Origin: Haloarcula sebkhae
GTDB taxonomy: Archaea; Halobacteriota; Halobacteria; Halobacteriales; Haloarculaceae
Direction of reading: 5' to 3'
Length of the DNA stretch: 64,000 nt
NCBI RefSeq assembly: GCF_014647415.1
Contig: NZ_BMPD01000011.1
Coordinates: 1-64,000, forward strand
The translations under genes and the position numbers were made by a program. The notes beneath the pieces are model-generated. The model saw only the letters and a program-made list of their open reading frames with translations, was not told where the DNA came from and did no database searches. This document shows, one piece after another, positions 16,308 through 25,749 of the stretch (positions within the stretch are counted from its first letter, which is position 1; every line of letters starts with the position of its first letter).

Positions 16308-17696
16308 TTAGATCCGAGACAGCGCGACGTACAACAAGATACCCGCGTGAACTACTGCGAAGGGTCCGATAACAACCAGTGAAGCGTAGGCTGTCCCAGA
16401 GTCGACTCCCGGGGCCAGAAACAGCCCAGCTGGAACTGCGAGAAAAAAGAGCAACAAGCCGCCGGCAGCCGCGATGATCGTTGGATCTCGGTCTGGCCGA
16501 TCCGTTTGATACACTGGTAGATCCAACGTCTCGATAGCTCCGTCGAGATCAGATAGCGGGCCGAACTGCACGCTACCTTGATTGACCGAATCAACCCCGG
16601 CGATCCGTAGCCGCCCCGTGCTGCGAAGCCGGTCGACGATAGCATTAATCACGGAGAAATCGGTTCTTGGACCGACCTTAGCGATCCATTGCGGGGACTC
16701 CAACAATCGGTCGTAGGCGACCAGAAACTCACCCCGGCGCTGGTACTCAATTGTTCCGTACCGTAGATAAAAACTCAGTATACGAACTCCAACGATACAG
16801 AGAACTACGACCGAAAGCAGCCCGATCCAGACCGGGTTCCCGATCTGTAACGCGATGACAAACGCCGCGACAGTGAGAACTGTGAACCATGAGGTTAGTG
16901 CGAACCCGACGGCGCTGAGACTTCCCAGTAGAACCGATCTCTTATCGACAGTAACACTAGCCTCCACCGGCTCTTCAGGCATTGTGAGTTCCGGTGGCGG
17001 TTCGCTTTCAGGCAAATCATCTGATAGGTCCAGATCCACGCTAAGAGATGACCCGCCGATATGATCCGCGTAGAACCGGTAGAGTGAGCTGAGCGTTTTC
17101 CCGACGACGAGCCCGGTTAGCAACGTCATTCGACCGGCTCGGGACCCGCCCAACGTGAGAAACCCGATAAAGAGGAGCACTAAGGTCAACTGTGCTGGTG
17201 TCCGGATCAGCTCTTGTGCGGACACGTCGCGGTACTCATCGGTACCAATGTACTCGACCACGAACTCTTCGACCTGTGAGAGGACCAACGCCACGATACT
17301 CACTATGAGGCCCACTGAGAGCTGAATTGTAGGTCCGAGCGTCAAAAGATAGACAAGGCTGATTGGCCCGATGAACCCGAACCAAACCCCTAGCACCATT
17401 AGCGCGAAGGGGATATTTCGCGGGTATATTGGCGGCCAGTCCGAATAGATCTTGAAACCACCGCGTTTCTCCCGAAGTTCATGTAACGGCTCGTGCTGCC
17501 CGGGGCGTCCCGGAGAACCTTGCTTAGCGAACAACGCCTTCGTAGCTGCGATAAGGACTGAACAGGCGGCCTCAGCTGTGTAGACGACGAGTAATAGCCA
17601 GAGGTCCCAGCCCCAGACAGTGACTCCGACCAGCGGAATACAGTTCGCAACGATTAGGCCTAGACCGCGGACGGAGGCCGGGAATCGCTGGGTCAT
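16308..17696 (-). CDS. Integral membrane protein, DUF6498-like
   Basis: 462 residues with about 8-10 hydrophobic segments. The N-terminal region (NCIPLVGVTVWGWDLWLLLVVYTAE) and the following loops match my recollection of DUF6498 membrane proteins of haloarchaea. A cytoplasmic linker near residues 215-245 is acidic and proline-rich, followed by a second TM block and a C-terminal pair of helices. It has no enzymatic motif. The gene stands alone with AT-rich sequence upstream (TATACTTGAATAATAAACATAC), a likely promoter. Function unknown. Confidence 0.7.
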   Translation of the reverse strand: MTQRFPASVRGLGLIVANCIPLVGVTVWGWDLWLLLVVYTAEAACSVLIAATKALFAKQGSPGRPGQHEPLHELREKRGGFKIYSDWPPIYPRNIPFALMVLGVWFGFIGPISLVYLLTLGPTIQLSVGLIVSIVALVLSQVEEFVVEYIGTDEYRDVSAQELIRTPAQLTLVLLFIGFLTLGGSRAGRMTLLTGLVVGKTLSSLYRFYADHIGGSSLSVDLDLSDDLPESEPPPELTMPEEPVEASVTVDKRSVLLGSLSAVGFALTSWFTVLTVAAFVIALQIGNPVWIGLLSVVVLCIVGVRILSFYLRYGTIEYQRRGEFLVAYDRLLESPQWIAKVGPRTDFSVINAIVDRLRSTGRLRIAGVDSVNQGSVQFGPLSDLDGAIETLDLPVYQTDRPDRDPTIIAAAGGLLLFFLAVPAGLFLAPGVDSGTAYASLVVIGPFAVVHAGILLYVALSRI

Positions 17697-17975
17697 GATT
17701 GAGGACGATCAATTCATTATACTTGAATAATAAACATACTTCGAATTCGATAGGACAGCTGAACCGAAGCCCGGTTATTCTGAAGATGAAAAAAGCGGAC
17801 ACTGGACCGGTCAGTAGTGGTCCAATCAGAGTTGGGCACTGAGATTCCAAGTTTGTGGGCAATCACCGTTACAGGACCGCTAAAATGAATTAGTGGGTAT
17901 ACACCACAGCAACCTCTCTCTGGGGATACCGGATTTCAACCCCACGAGGGTCGTCTGAAATCTGGACTTCCACTG
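17697..17975. other. Intergenic, no gene seen
   Basis: AT-rich promoter-like sequence next to the gene at 17696; nothing else recognised. Confidence 0.4.
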
Positions 17976-18332
17976 TTACTCTTGGCTTTGAGCGGTTGAC
18001 ATCAAGAGAAGGTATGCAATGACACCAGTGGTCCAGACAAGGACTCCGGCGACCTCTGGTGTTTGTAATTCAACATATTTGGTGAGTGCTAATGGGCTTA
18101 TACTCAGCCCGAACATCCCAACTGCATGGCCAAGTCTGTGTGGATGTTTCCGAAACGTGATATGTTCTTCTAGCAACGGGATATCGAACGAGAAATAAAA
18201 GTACACACTACCGGCGTACACTGCTGCAATGCCAAGCGCGAAGAACCAATCCGGAAGCAAGAATCGGTAGACGAGGCTGCCGATAGCGAGGCCACACACT
18301 AAAGCGAATAGGAGGGACTTGTTTGGAGACAT
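17976..18332 (-). CDS. Small four-TM membrane protein
   Basis: 118 residues almost entirely made of four hydrophobic segments (starting SLLFALVCGLAIGSLVYRF), with a short charged loop (EEHITFRKHPHRLGH). No family is recognised. Codon use and composition are ordinary for haloarchaea. Likely a small membrane protein of unknown role. Confidence 0.6.
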   Translation of the reverse strand: MSPNKSLLFALVCGLAIGSLVYRFLLPDWFFALGIAAVYAGSVYFYFSFDIPLLEEHITFRKHPHRLGHAVGMFGLSISPLALTKYVELQTPEVAGVLVWTTGVIAYLLLMSTAQSQE

Positions 18333-18532
18333 GGGTTACGCTCTGACCAACGTGTGCGTAGCCTTGGTGTACAGCTACTTTAGATCCCATCACTCTGCGC
18401 AATAGCCATGCCCGGCCAGACACGTCGTCTCAGCAAAGATATGTGCGAGGACGTGACACAGAGATACTGGAATAATCAGTCAGCAGGTAGTTTACCAACT
18501 ACCGCGATGCATGCAGAAGGCACGTTCAGACC

Positions 18533-18835
18533 CTACGTATTCGAGTTGATTCGCTCGAACAGTGTTTCCACTTGGCCGACGAACCACTGGGCACTGCGGT
18601 TCCGAGGCCGAGATCCCGCAACTGAAACCGTTACTCGAACGCGTCCCGACGTACCAGACATGACGACGACTCGGTTCGAGAGCGTAACGGACTCCTCGAT
18701 GTCATGAGTTGCGAACAACACTGTCTTGTTGGTATCACGCCAGATCTCGGGTAGTTCGCGTTGCAATTGGCGGCGAGTCCGCATATCCACACTTTCGAAC
18801 GGCTCGTCCAACAACTGGATATATAGGGGAGTTGA
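18533..18835 (-). pseudogene. ABC transporter ATPase, 3' half (Walker B onward)
   Basis: Encodes IQLLDEPFESVDMRTRRQL (Walker B and D-loop) and TVLFATHDIEESVTLSNRV (H-loop), typical of nitrate/taurine-type (SsuB/TauB) importer ATPases. Walker A and the signature motif are absent. The missing middle lies at 21067-21310 on the same strand; the two parts would join almost exactly at the Walker B strand, so one gene was split by 2.2 kb of inserted DNA. Confidence 0.75.
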
Positions 18836-19025
18836 GACGGGGCAGGATGTCCCGACGGACCCCTCCCACTGGGCACTAGACAGTTCGGAACAGAGTAGAA
18901 TCACGCCCGTAGACTCACGTCGTGCAACGCCATAGATAACACTCTCAGTATATTTAGTGCCAGAATACTGTCTAACGTTGTACTTAATCAGATCATTTAA
19001 TATTAACCGCGTTGATTAACGAAAT

Positions 19026-19559
19026 ATGCGCGATCTCCTCAATGAAGAAACATATATTGTGCGGTTCGAAGGGATACGGGATGGGTACCGGGCAGAATTC
19101 AAACATCCGGAAATGTTAGAGAAAAAGAGCGCGGATGTTGCCTCTTACGAGTTTTGCGACGTTGACTACACACTGTTACCGATGGAGGGGCGCCATCACA
19201 GCGCTCTGTATTCGATTCGGCTCAGGCTGAGTGCAGAGCCGACTGACACACCAGACGAAATCGGCGAGACCGTCTCCAGTGCTGTGCTTGACCTTGAAAC
19301 TCTTGACGAGGACAAGCATATTCTTGTTCGCGGCTGGGACGACGAAGAGAACCTCCTCGTCAGACACCTCCATTTTTCCTCGTGGTGGGACGGCCACGAC
19401 GCCTCCGAATACGAGTATCTGACCATCGAACTCGAATATCTCCACCAGACACGAAGCGAACCCGATCCAGACCCGGAATATATCGAGGACTGCCGACAGT
19501 CGTTCCAGAAACAGATCGACCGCTTCGACGGGATTGCTGTCGACGATACTGCGTTCTAG
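19026..19559 (+). CDS. Hypothetical protein, 177 aa
   Basis: An acidic soluble protein with alternating strands (YIVRFEGIRDGYRAEF, SIRLRLSAEPTD, AVLDLETL), no signal or TM segment. The start is supported by TTTAATATTA about 20 nt upstream. It resembles the N-terminal half of the next gene in layout: a stretch ending ...AVL.L...D...H (AVLDLETLDEDKHI here, AVLRLWGDTLKEYNHI there), then a strand with SW/SSWW. I infer the two are distant paralogues. Function unknown. Confidence 0.65.
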   Translation: MRDLLNEETYIVRFEGIRDGYRAEFKHPEMLEKKSADVASYEFCDVDYTLLPMEGRHHSALYSIRLRLSAEPTDTPDEIGETVSSAVLDLETLDEDKHILVRGWDDEENLLVRHLHFSSWWDGHDASEYEYLTIELEYLHQTRSEPDPDPEYIEDCRQSFQKQIDRFDGIAVDDTAF

Positions 19560-19749
19560 CGACGACCGGTCCACGTCGCGACGATACTCACTGCCATCGG
19601 CATCAAGAGCAGGATCTGGAAAGGCCGTCCCCACGTGTCCCCACCAACTGAATCGATAGAAACGCTGCTGGAAACTGTGTTATCGACCACTTGAGTCTGA
19701 GACACAGGGGTATAAATTACAGTAAGTAAGTTATGAAGATAGTGAGTGG

Positions 19750-20613
19750 ATGGCTACAAACATGATATACATGGAAGATTTCGCCACGGCAGAAAAAGAA
19801 GAAGTCGAAGGGAGATTTGATCTCTCGACAGGAGCTATATCACGAGTTCACATAGCAAAAGAGTTCTTACCAACCAAGGGTCGATACATCCGAGCATGGT
19901 ATCGGCTCTCGGTCTCGATCGAGCCCCATTCAGCAGAGAAGAACACCGAATCAGTCACTGGCCCGCGAACGGCTGTCCTTCGACTCTGGGGAGATACTTT
20001 GAAAGAGTACAATCACATCGACCTCTGCTCTGATGCTGATACTGAAACTATTCGTGGACATGTCAGTCTTGAGCCGTTTATCCTCTCATGGACTGGGGAC
20101 GACGACATGGAACGCGTACCAGACGAGTGCCAAGTTACACTTGCGATCGAGTACGACCCCGGCAAGACACTACGTCGGACATCATACCCAGACATAGTGA
20201 GAGAAGCGGACCCAGATATCGGGTATCGAACAGCGCTTTCGGAGACCGAAATCACCGTCGATTACAGAGGCCAGATTGAGGGAGAGGGCTGGAATCACCG
20301 ATTCCCTATGGATATCAAATACGTGTACCCGATCGACGGCCGACTACTTGTCTTGCTTCGGGAGGACACTGAGGGCGTTAGCAATCCAGATATAGCGTGT
20401 GATACCGCCCGAAACGTCGTCTGTTTTGACTCGAACGGTGATGTGTTATGGAGAGCGCAACCGAGCAAGGCCGACGATGGCGACCACACTTACTACCGCT
20501 ACCTCTGGCGCTACGACGACCGGCTTATGACGAGAACGGCTGCTCAATCGTACGTAGAACTGGACCCCGAAACCGGGTCGATCATCCAGACAACTCCCAT
20601 GTACCCGGGTTAG
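19750..20613 (+). CDS. Hypothetical protein with PQQ-like C-terminal strands, 287 aa
   Basis: The first 150 residues resemble the preceding gene. The last 90 residues have blade-like repeats (VVCFDSNGDVLWRAQP, YVELDPETGSIIQT) of the kind found in PQQ-like beta propellers, too few for a complete propeller. No signal peptide. The pair 19026/19750 lies inside the DNA that splits the ABC ATPase gene, so it probably arrived by insertion. Function unknown. Confidence 0.65.
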   Translation: MATNMIYMEDFATAEKEEVEGRFDLSTGAISRVHIAKEFLPTKGRYIRAWYRLSVSIEPHSAEKNTESVTGPRTAVLRLWGDTLKEYNHIDLCSDADTETIRGHVSLEPFILSWTGDDDMERVPDECQVTLAIEYDPGKTLRRTSYPDIVREADPDIGYRTALSETEITVDYRGQIEGEGWNHRFPMDIKYVYPIDGRLLVLLREDTEGVSNPDIACDTARNVVCFDSNGDVLWRAQPSKADDGDHTYYRYLWRYDDRLMTRTAAQSYVELDPETGSIIQTTPMYPG

Positions 20614-20621
20614 GGAAGAGA

Positions 20622-20674
20622 ATGAGTACAAAAGAACTGCTGACGCTGTTCAAACGCGAGACTGTCGCCAGCTA
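20622..20674 (+). pseudogene. Possible transposase C-terminal tail
   Basis: ELLTLFKRETVAS-stop resembles the end of the transposase at 1370-3046 (TLTLLKKETGIG-stop). Too short to be certain; if real, it marks an eroded IS end. Confidence 0.3.
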
Positions 20675-20736
20675 ATATACATGGCATTTGTTGAGTTCAC
20701 ATTTACTGCATGGAAAGAGGAGGATGCGGCTGACTA

Positions 20737-21066
20737 TTAAATGAGATGCTGTATAGAATCACTGTCCCGGGCTAACTCCGACTGCCCAGGCGAGGCGTCT
20801 GTATCGTGCTCGGAGAACGATTCCGGTGACACAGCCTGTCGCATCGCTTTGAGCTTCGACCGAAGTTGACCGCTTGTCGAACGTACCAACTCATCGTCGG
20901 GCCAAGAGTGTACTTCGAGTCCGTCAAAGCGCGTCGCAACTTGCCGGACCGTATTCAGTTGTTCGAGGACACACTCAACCCAGTACTGGTGGCTGTCCTG
21001 CATCTCTTGGAGTTCTGCAACCACGTCGTCGTAGCCGGCTTCTTTGGCGGCGGTGAGACACTGCTG
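20737..21066 (-). pseudogene. Radical SAM gene, 3' fragment 1
   Basis: Encodes the last 109 residues (QQCLTAAKEAGYDDVV to the stop) of the radical SAM protein at 35733-37076, at about 80 percent identity. The iron-sulphur half is missing. It is joined directly to the ABC ATPase fragment at 21067. Confidence 0.85.
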
Positions 21067-21310
21067 GGAGGTCCACAGACAGTGCGCGCGCAAAACCGAC
21101 TCGCTGTTTCATACCGCCTGAGAGTTCCTTCAGGCAGGCGTCAGCAAAATTAGACAATCCAATAACATTTAGCAGCCCTTGGACCCTATCTTGCCGCTCA
21201 GCATCTGGGACTCCCTGCCCCACCAACCCGAAGGTGACGTTTTCCTAAACTGTCAGCCACGGAACCAAGTGGTACGTCTGGAACACCGTCTCCCGATTCA
21301 GATCCACTAA
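21067..21310 (-). pseudogene. ABC transporter ATPase, middle fragment with nonsense codon
   Basis: Encodes TVFQTYHLVPWLTV, an in-frame TAG where family members have Trp, ENVTFGLVGQGVP and the signature LSGGMKQRVGFARALSVD. The order is Q-loop then ABC signature; Walker A is already lost upstream. It is the missing middle part of the fragment at 18533-18835. Confidence 0.78.
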
Positions 21311-21381
21311 CACGGTGGTCAGTCGATACCGCAGCCCCATCTGAGGTTGTACTGTCAGTCATGATGGTCGGGACAGACGTG

Positions 21382-23586
21382 TCAGTGGTCAGTCTGGCTT
21401 TCAGCCTTGTCATCGACATTACTGCTTCCGCTGCCGTTGTCACCCCCGCCAGTATTGTTGCTCCAGTCGTTGTCAGCGTGAGGACCGCCACCGCCGCCAT
21501 TGCTGTCATCCGTCTCATCGGTCTCTTCATTCTGGGGAGTTGGGAGTCGAATGTCAACAGAAGTTCCCCGAGCTGTCGCCACAGAAACCCTGCCATCGAG
21601 GTTTGTGATGATCCAATGAGCCAAGAACAGCCCGAGTCCTTGGCCATGGACAAGCGGGTCCTCTTCTCCAGTGGTCAGTACCTTTTGATCGGTCTCTGGG
21701 AGCCCCGGCCCATAGTCGCCGATCTTGATTAAAATCTGTTCATCAGTCACGGAGACATCAACATCAATAGTTGGTTCCGGGCCTGTGTGCTGTGCAGCGT
21801 TGTCAAGGATCTCCCAAAGCGCGGTTTTGATCCGTGGCTGCGTCTCCGCAATTGCGGTCTCTGGGATATCCATCGCCACTGATGCTTCAGGGTACTCTTC
21901 ATTGAGTTGTGCAAGTAACTCGCTAACAACCGGCACGAGGTCAAGCGACTCTAGATTTGGTGACAATTCACGGTGAGATTCAATGCGGCGGGCCGACTCA
22001 CTAAGATTGAGAAGGTGGTTACCGGCATCGAGGATGCGGTCTGCTTTTGATGCGCTGTTGCCCTCAAGGTCCGCTGCCAACATCTTAGCATGTCCATTGA
22101 TTACGGTGAGCTTGTTACGCACGTTATGACGCAGGACACGGTTGATAACGCTGATTAGACCTTCGCGCTTACGACGATCACTCGCATCCCGTACCATCAC
22201 TTGGGCACCAATAATATCTTCAGTGGTCCGTGCGTTTGACGCAACACTTGGCTCGTATATTGGCTCTGCTCGGATATCTGCATAGACCGTGTTACCGGAT
22301 CGGGTTTCGATTGGGTGGCCACGGACTTGGATAGCTTCACCATTATTAATTATGCGATCGAGATAGTCACGTGCTTCTTTGACTGTTTGCTCGTTAGGTC
22401 CCAGTATCGAAATGGGTTCACCGTTGAGCATGTCCGGTCTGTAGCCGGTAAAGTCTTCAACAGACGGCGAAACAAAGCTGAACTTGGCTTCTGTATCAAT
22501 CTGAAACACAAATGCAAAGCTCGCAGAAATAACAGCGCGATATAGCTCGTTTCGTTTGTTGAGTTCACGCTCCCGCTGGATCAGGTTGCGGCGCTGGCGC
22601 TCGGACTCCGTGACATCGGAAAGCCCGAGAATCCTGACTGTCGAGCCTCCAATCGTCATCGATCTAGGGGAGATGAGATAGTAGCGTGGTCCATCATCTC
22701 CATTACCTTCGACAATCTGATCAGTGTCTCCGTTTTCAGTGGCTGCGACTGTTGGAACTGTATCGTCGAGCTGCATGCCTGTCGCGCCATCGAGTTCCGG
22801 GAAAATATTCGCAGCCGCAGGTGAATAGGCCTGAATTCGATTCGTCTCGTCCAGCACTATCGTAGCTGCATCACCCTGAGCCGTGGTCCGAACTGCAAGG
22901 AACTGATCGCCGAAAATAAACAAGACCCCGACAGCAAAGATCGCAACCCCAACAGGGGCATAGATAAACTCGATTAATTCTGGGGTCGCTAGGGCAACGA
23001 GATCTATTGTAACGGGCAGAGCAAGCAACGCTGTCAGCACACCGAGTGGCGTCGTATCGTATCCTGACTCGACATACATTTCAAATATCATAAACAAGCC
23101 AATAGCTGCGAGAACGTACGAGAGGCTGGTCGATACCCAATGAATAAGTCCGTGCTCGATGGCTAAATACCGGAACGGTGTCGTTGCCTCGGTAGTGGTA
23201 AAGTATTGTTTGTGTATTGGATTCGTTAGCTTTAATGCGGTAATAGTGACGAAAATGGCGCCACTGAGGCGTCGGAGTGTCGAATTCTTGTGTAGTGTCC
23301 GACCAGTATAGGCAGACGCGAAGTATAGCCATGCCCAGACGGATCCAAACCCGGAAATAAGACCAATAGTATAGATTGCCGACTGCAACGAAATAGGGAC
23401 AACAAAAAAGGCTGTTTTAAACAGCGCCCAGAGCCCAGTCAAGCTGAGCAATCCGACTAAACCGTACCTGACCTCAATGTCAGCGAACGTCCGTGCCCGA
23501 GGTAGAGATGCCAGACAGCCAACCCCAGTAAGAAGGAAAAGTCCAATATATCCGATGCCAGCGAAGGTGGTCCACGGCATCGACAT
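21382..23586 (-). CDS. Membrane sensor histidine kinase (7TM-PAS-PAS-HK)
   Basis: 734 residues. Seven hydrophobic helices in the first 225 residues resemble the haloarchaeal 7TM sensor domain; two PAS-like regions follow (about 235-330 and 345-455, the second with FVSPSVEDFTGYRP). The H-box is VLRHNVRNKLTVINGHAKML, the N-box LWEILDNAAQHT and the G-boxes IGDYGPGLPE and GQGLGLFLAHWII. The last 50 residues are a Gly/Asp/Asn-rich tail. It would autophosphorylate on His in response to a membrane or ligand signal; no receiver gene is adjacent. The HalOD1 protein at 24238 is the only nearby regulator-like gene. Confidence 0.85.
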   Translation of the reverse strand: MSMPWTTFAGIGYIGLFLLTGVGCLASLPRARTFADIEVRYGLVGLLSLTGLWALFKTAFFVVPISLQSAIYTIGLISGFGSVWAWLYFASAYTGRTLHKNSTLRRLSGAIFVTITALKLTNPIHKQYFTTTEATTPFRYLAIEHGLIHWVSTSLSYVLAAIGLFMIFEMYVESGYDTTPLGVLTALLALPVTIDLVALATPELIEFIYAPVGVAIFAVGVLFIFGDQFLAVRTTAQGDAATIVLDETNRIQAYSPAAANIFPELDGATGMQLDDTVPTVAATENGDTDQIVEGNGDDGPRYYLISPRSMTIGGSTVRILGLSDVTESERQRRNLIQRERELNKRNELYRAVISASFAFVFQIDTEAKFSFVSPSVEDFTGYRPDMLNGEPISILGPNEQTVKEARDYLDRIINNGEAIQVRGHPIETRSGNTVYADIRAEPIYEPSVASNARTTEDIIGAQVMVRDASDRRKREGLISVINRVLRHNVRNKLTVINGHAKMLAADLEGNSASKADRILDAGNHLLNLSESARRIESHRELSPNLESLDLVPVVSELLAQLNEEYPEASVAMDIPETAIAETQPRIKTALWEILDNAAQHTGPEPTIDVDVSVTDEQILIKIGDYGPGLPETDQKVLTTGEEDPLVHGQGLGLFLAHWIITNLDGRVSVATARGTSVDIRLPTPQNEETDETDDSNGGGGGPHADNDWSNNTGGGDNGSGSSNVDDKAESQTDH

Positions 23587-23958
23587 AGTAACATCAAGTA
23601 TAATACTCCCACACTAATAACAAGCTCGGAAAATGAGTGTTTATAGGTCTTGAAAAGGCGATTGAGCAGTAATATTAGACACTGCTGGCCACAGTATCAT
23701 AAAAGATACTTGCTGAATAAGCGGGCGAAGACGAACTTCTATTACCGTCAGATTATGCTGGGGAGGTCAAAGACGGAGATATTCTACGCTCCTGACCGAA
23801 GCCGAGGAGTTTGACTTGCATAAGACAGAATTCAATTCCTTGGCTTCATCCTTCTAAACCGGTGAAAACAAACGAATTGGTTGCTCTTCAACAGAGCATA
23901 TCCGAAAGGTATTGTCACTTACCGTTGATAGGACTCATCGATGCCCTCCACAAACAAT

Positions 23959-24100
23959 CGACAACTGCTGGAAGTTTGCGCCGCGGGGATTGATTGGCTC
24001 GTGAAAATCGTCCTCGTCTATCGTTGGTACGTGGGTGACATCGAGACGAACACACCGGCCTGCTGGAGCGTATCCAGCGCCTGCCAGCGAGTCATCGGTG
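23959..24100 (-). pseudogene. Radical SAM gene, internal fragment 2
   Basis: Matches about 36058-36246 of the complete gene but lacks 51 bp between two copies of CTCGTG, leaving one copy: a deletion between short direct repeats. The surrounding 650 bp (23587-24237) show no other gene. Confidence 0.8.
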
Positions 24101-24237
24101 AGCGATCACTCCGTGATCTGCGTGGTGTGTTTGACGAGGACTAAGTAACCTCGATAAGCCGTCACGATCACGTATGCTCTTTGATACCTACAAACCGATG
24201 AGGGCAAGTAATTAAACCAGGCGGCTACAGCTCCTGT

Positions 24238-24531
24238 CTATTCGGAATGTAGCTGCCGTCGAGCTTCTATTGCTCCGTTTTGACGGATCCGGACCTCATA
24301 CGTATCAACAGAGAAACGAACCTCGGTAAACTGTCGCCCTGCGACTGCTTGAAGCCCGTTGCAGAGCGACTCAGCGTCAACGTATTCATCCAGTACTGGT
24401 GCGTCATCAGTAGACAACTCATCCAGAACTTCTGCAAGCTCTACGATAAGCTCAGTGTCGCCATCCCAGTCATGAACTGCAAGCGTTTCCCAGTTCTGGG
24501 AAAATGATGCAGCAGCAGTACTCTCTGACAT
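24238..24531 (-). CDS. HalOD1-domain protein
   Basis: 97 residues from this ATG; another ATG lies 12 nt upstream, but a TATA-like GATATTTTC is better spaced for 24531. The sequence has the HalOD1 pattern: ELVEL-type helix (ELIVELAEVLDEL), a D-E-Y-V-D-A-E-S-L stretch and a C-terminal beta hairpin (VRFSVDTYEVRIRQNGAIEA). HalOD1 is a small haloarchaeal output domain often linked to signalling proteins, mechanism unknown. It lies 650 bp upstream of a histidine kinase on the same strand. Confidence 0.75.
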   Translation of the reverse strand: MSESTAAASFSQNWETLAVHDWDGDTELIVELAEVLDELSTDDAPVLDEYVDAESLCNGLQAVAGRQFTEVRFSVDTYEVRIRQNGAIEARRQLHSE

Positions 24532-24708
24532 ACCTTTACTCATGAACGTGCGTACATGAAAATATCGTCCAGAGTATCAGTAGTGATAACCAAGTAAAAA
24601 TAAGTTAAATCAATTAGCAATAAGGTTGCATATTCAAAATCTCTCAATTACTTACCCTGCTGGGAGAACGCACTCGAAGCGGTTGTATCCGAGTAGCCAC
24701 CGCAGGGG

Positions 24709-25122
24709 TCAGGTTAATAGCCAGAGCACGACAACCACGACGGTCGCGAAAGCGAGAATCGGGAGCAGGTACTGACGGAATAGGGCAACCGGTGCGAGAA
24801 GCGTTGCCCGAAGCGTGTGATAGACACGCCAAGCCGTCGCCGTGAGTCCAGAACCACCCGCGTCGCTGCGGTCCGACATCGTATCTTGCTGGCTGGTCTC
24901 GACCGAGCCATCAACAGCCACGTCAGGGCTGGACTCAAACCCGGGATCTGGCGTTGTTCCGTAGGTCAGTGTTTCTGCGTCGTCCAGTGCATCCGGACCC
25001 GTCGGTGAATTAGACTGAATATCGGACTCGGCGACAGGTTCGAAGGTGGTTGCGGTGCACTCACGGCACTCATCGGGGTTCTGTGTATGAACCGTCTCAC
25101 ACCGGGTGCACAGCCAGAACAT
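24709..25122 (-). CDS. Zinc-ribbon membrane protein
   Basis: 137 residues. The N-terminus has two CxxC pairs (CTRCETVHTQNPDECREC) forming a zinc ribbon, a long acidic low-complexity middle, and a C-terminal TM helix (LLPILAFATVVVVVLWLL). The ribbon would lie in the cytoplasm if the tail is a simple anchor. Role unknown. Confidence 0.7.
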   Translation of the reverse strand: MFWLCTRCETVHTQNPDECRECTATTFEPVAESDIQSNSPTGPDALDDAETLTYGTTPDPGFESSPDVAVDGSVETSQQDTMSDRSDAGGSGLTATAWRVYHTLRATLLAPVALFRQYLLPILAFATVVVVVLWLLT

Positions 25123-25190
25123 CAAGTGCTGTATCGAGGCTTCTGTAAAAAATCTTGATGGTGTGACTACCGCCTCATCGACGCTTAGAG

Positions 25191-25490
25191 TTATAACAGA
25201 GCGTGGCTGCTATTCAGCTCATCAACTTTGCCGTCGCGTGCGGCAGCACCATCGTCGTGGATGAACCGCGTGAACTCGATCGTATCCATATCTTTGGGAT
25301 CGTGGATAGCGAGCCAGCCACTCTCCGAGAGGACGAGCTTCAGGAGCCGGCCGTCGTACTTCAGATTCGTCAGACCCAGCTGAGTGTTCTCGTTGCTGTG
25401 AATGAACTCCGCCAGATCGGGCTCACTGTCGATGTCGCCATAGGCTGCGCCGCTATCAATTGGGCCGTCGCTTGCTCGGAACCAGCCCAT
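25191..25490 (-). CDS. Hypothetical acidic protein, 99 aa
   Basis: Starts MGWFRASDGPIDSG, a typical haloarchaeal N-terminus; an upstream in-frame ATG adds an unlikely basic stretch. Acidic, soluble, with alternating strands (LLKLVLSESGWLAIHDP). It follows a tiny membrane-protein frame (25498-25668) by 7 nt and may be its operon partner. Function unknown. Confidence 0.65.
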   Translation of the reverse strand: MGWFRASDGPIDSGAAYGDIDSEPDLAEFIHSNENTQLGLTNLKYDGRLLKLVLSESGWLAIHDPKDMDTIEFTRFIHDDGAAARDGKVDELNSSHALL

Positions 25491-25497
25491 CTCTGAG

Positions 25498-25668
25498 TCA
25501 CCGCACCATCCAGGCCGCGGTCGAGACGGTTGACAGCGCCGTCGCGAGAACGAACTGAATACCAACCAGAACCTCGGCGCTGGGGTCGTACAGCTTCACG
25601 AGGCCGACGACCGCGAACAGGACCTGCGCGATGACGATGGTCGTGATGGCGAGGCGTCTGTTCCACAA
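25498..25668 (-). CDS. Small two-TM membrane protein, TTG start
   Basis: 56 residues, beginning LWNRRLAITTIVIAQVLFAV, two hydrophobic helices separated by KLYDPSAE. The only available starts in frame are non-ATG (TTG at 25668). The stop lies 7 nt before the next gene on the same strand, suggesting a two-gene unit. Confidence 0.5.
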   Translation of the reverse strand: MWNRRLAITTIVIAQVLFAVVGLVKLYDPSAEVLVGIQFVLATALSTVSTAAWMVR

Positions 25669-25749
25669 ACTCGCCTGCTACCCAAGATGTGGAGACAAAG
25701 GAAACGACTCGCCCCTGTTTTATCCCAGTAGGCCCAGTCTGATCCGAGG

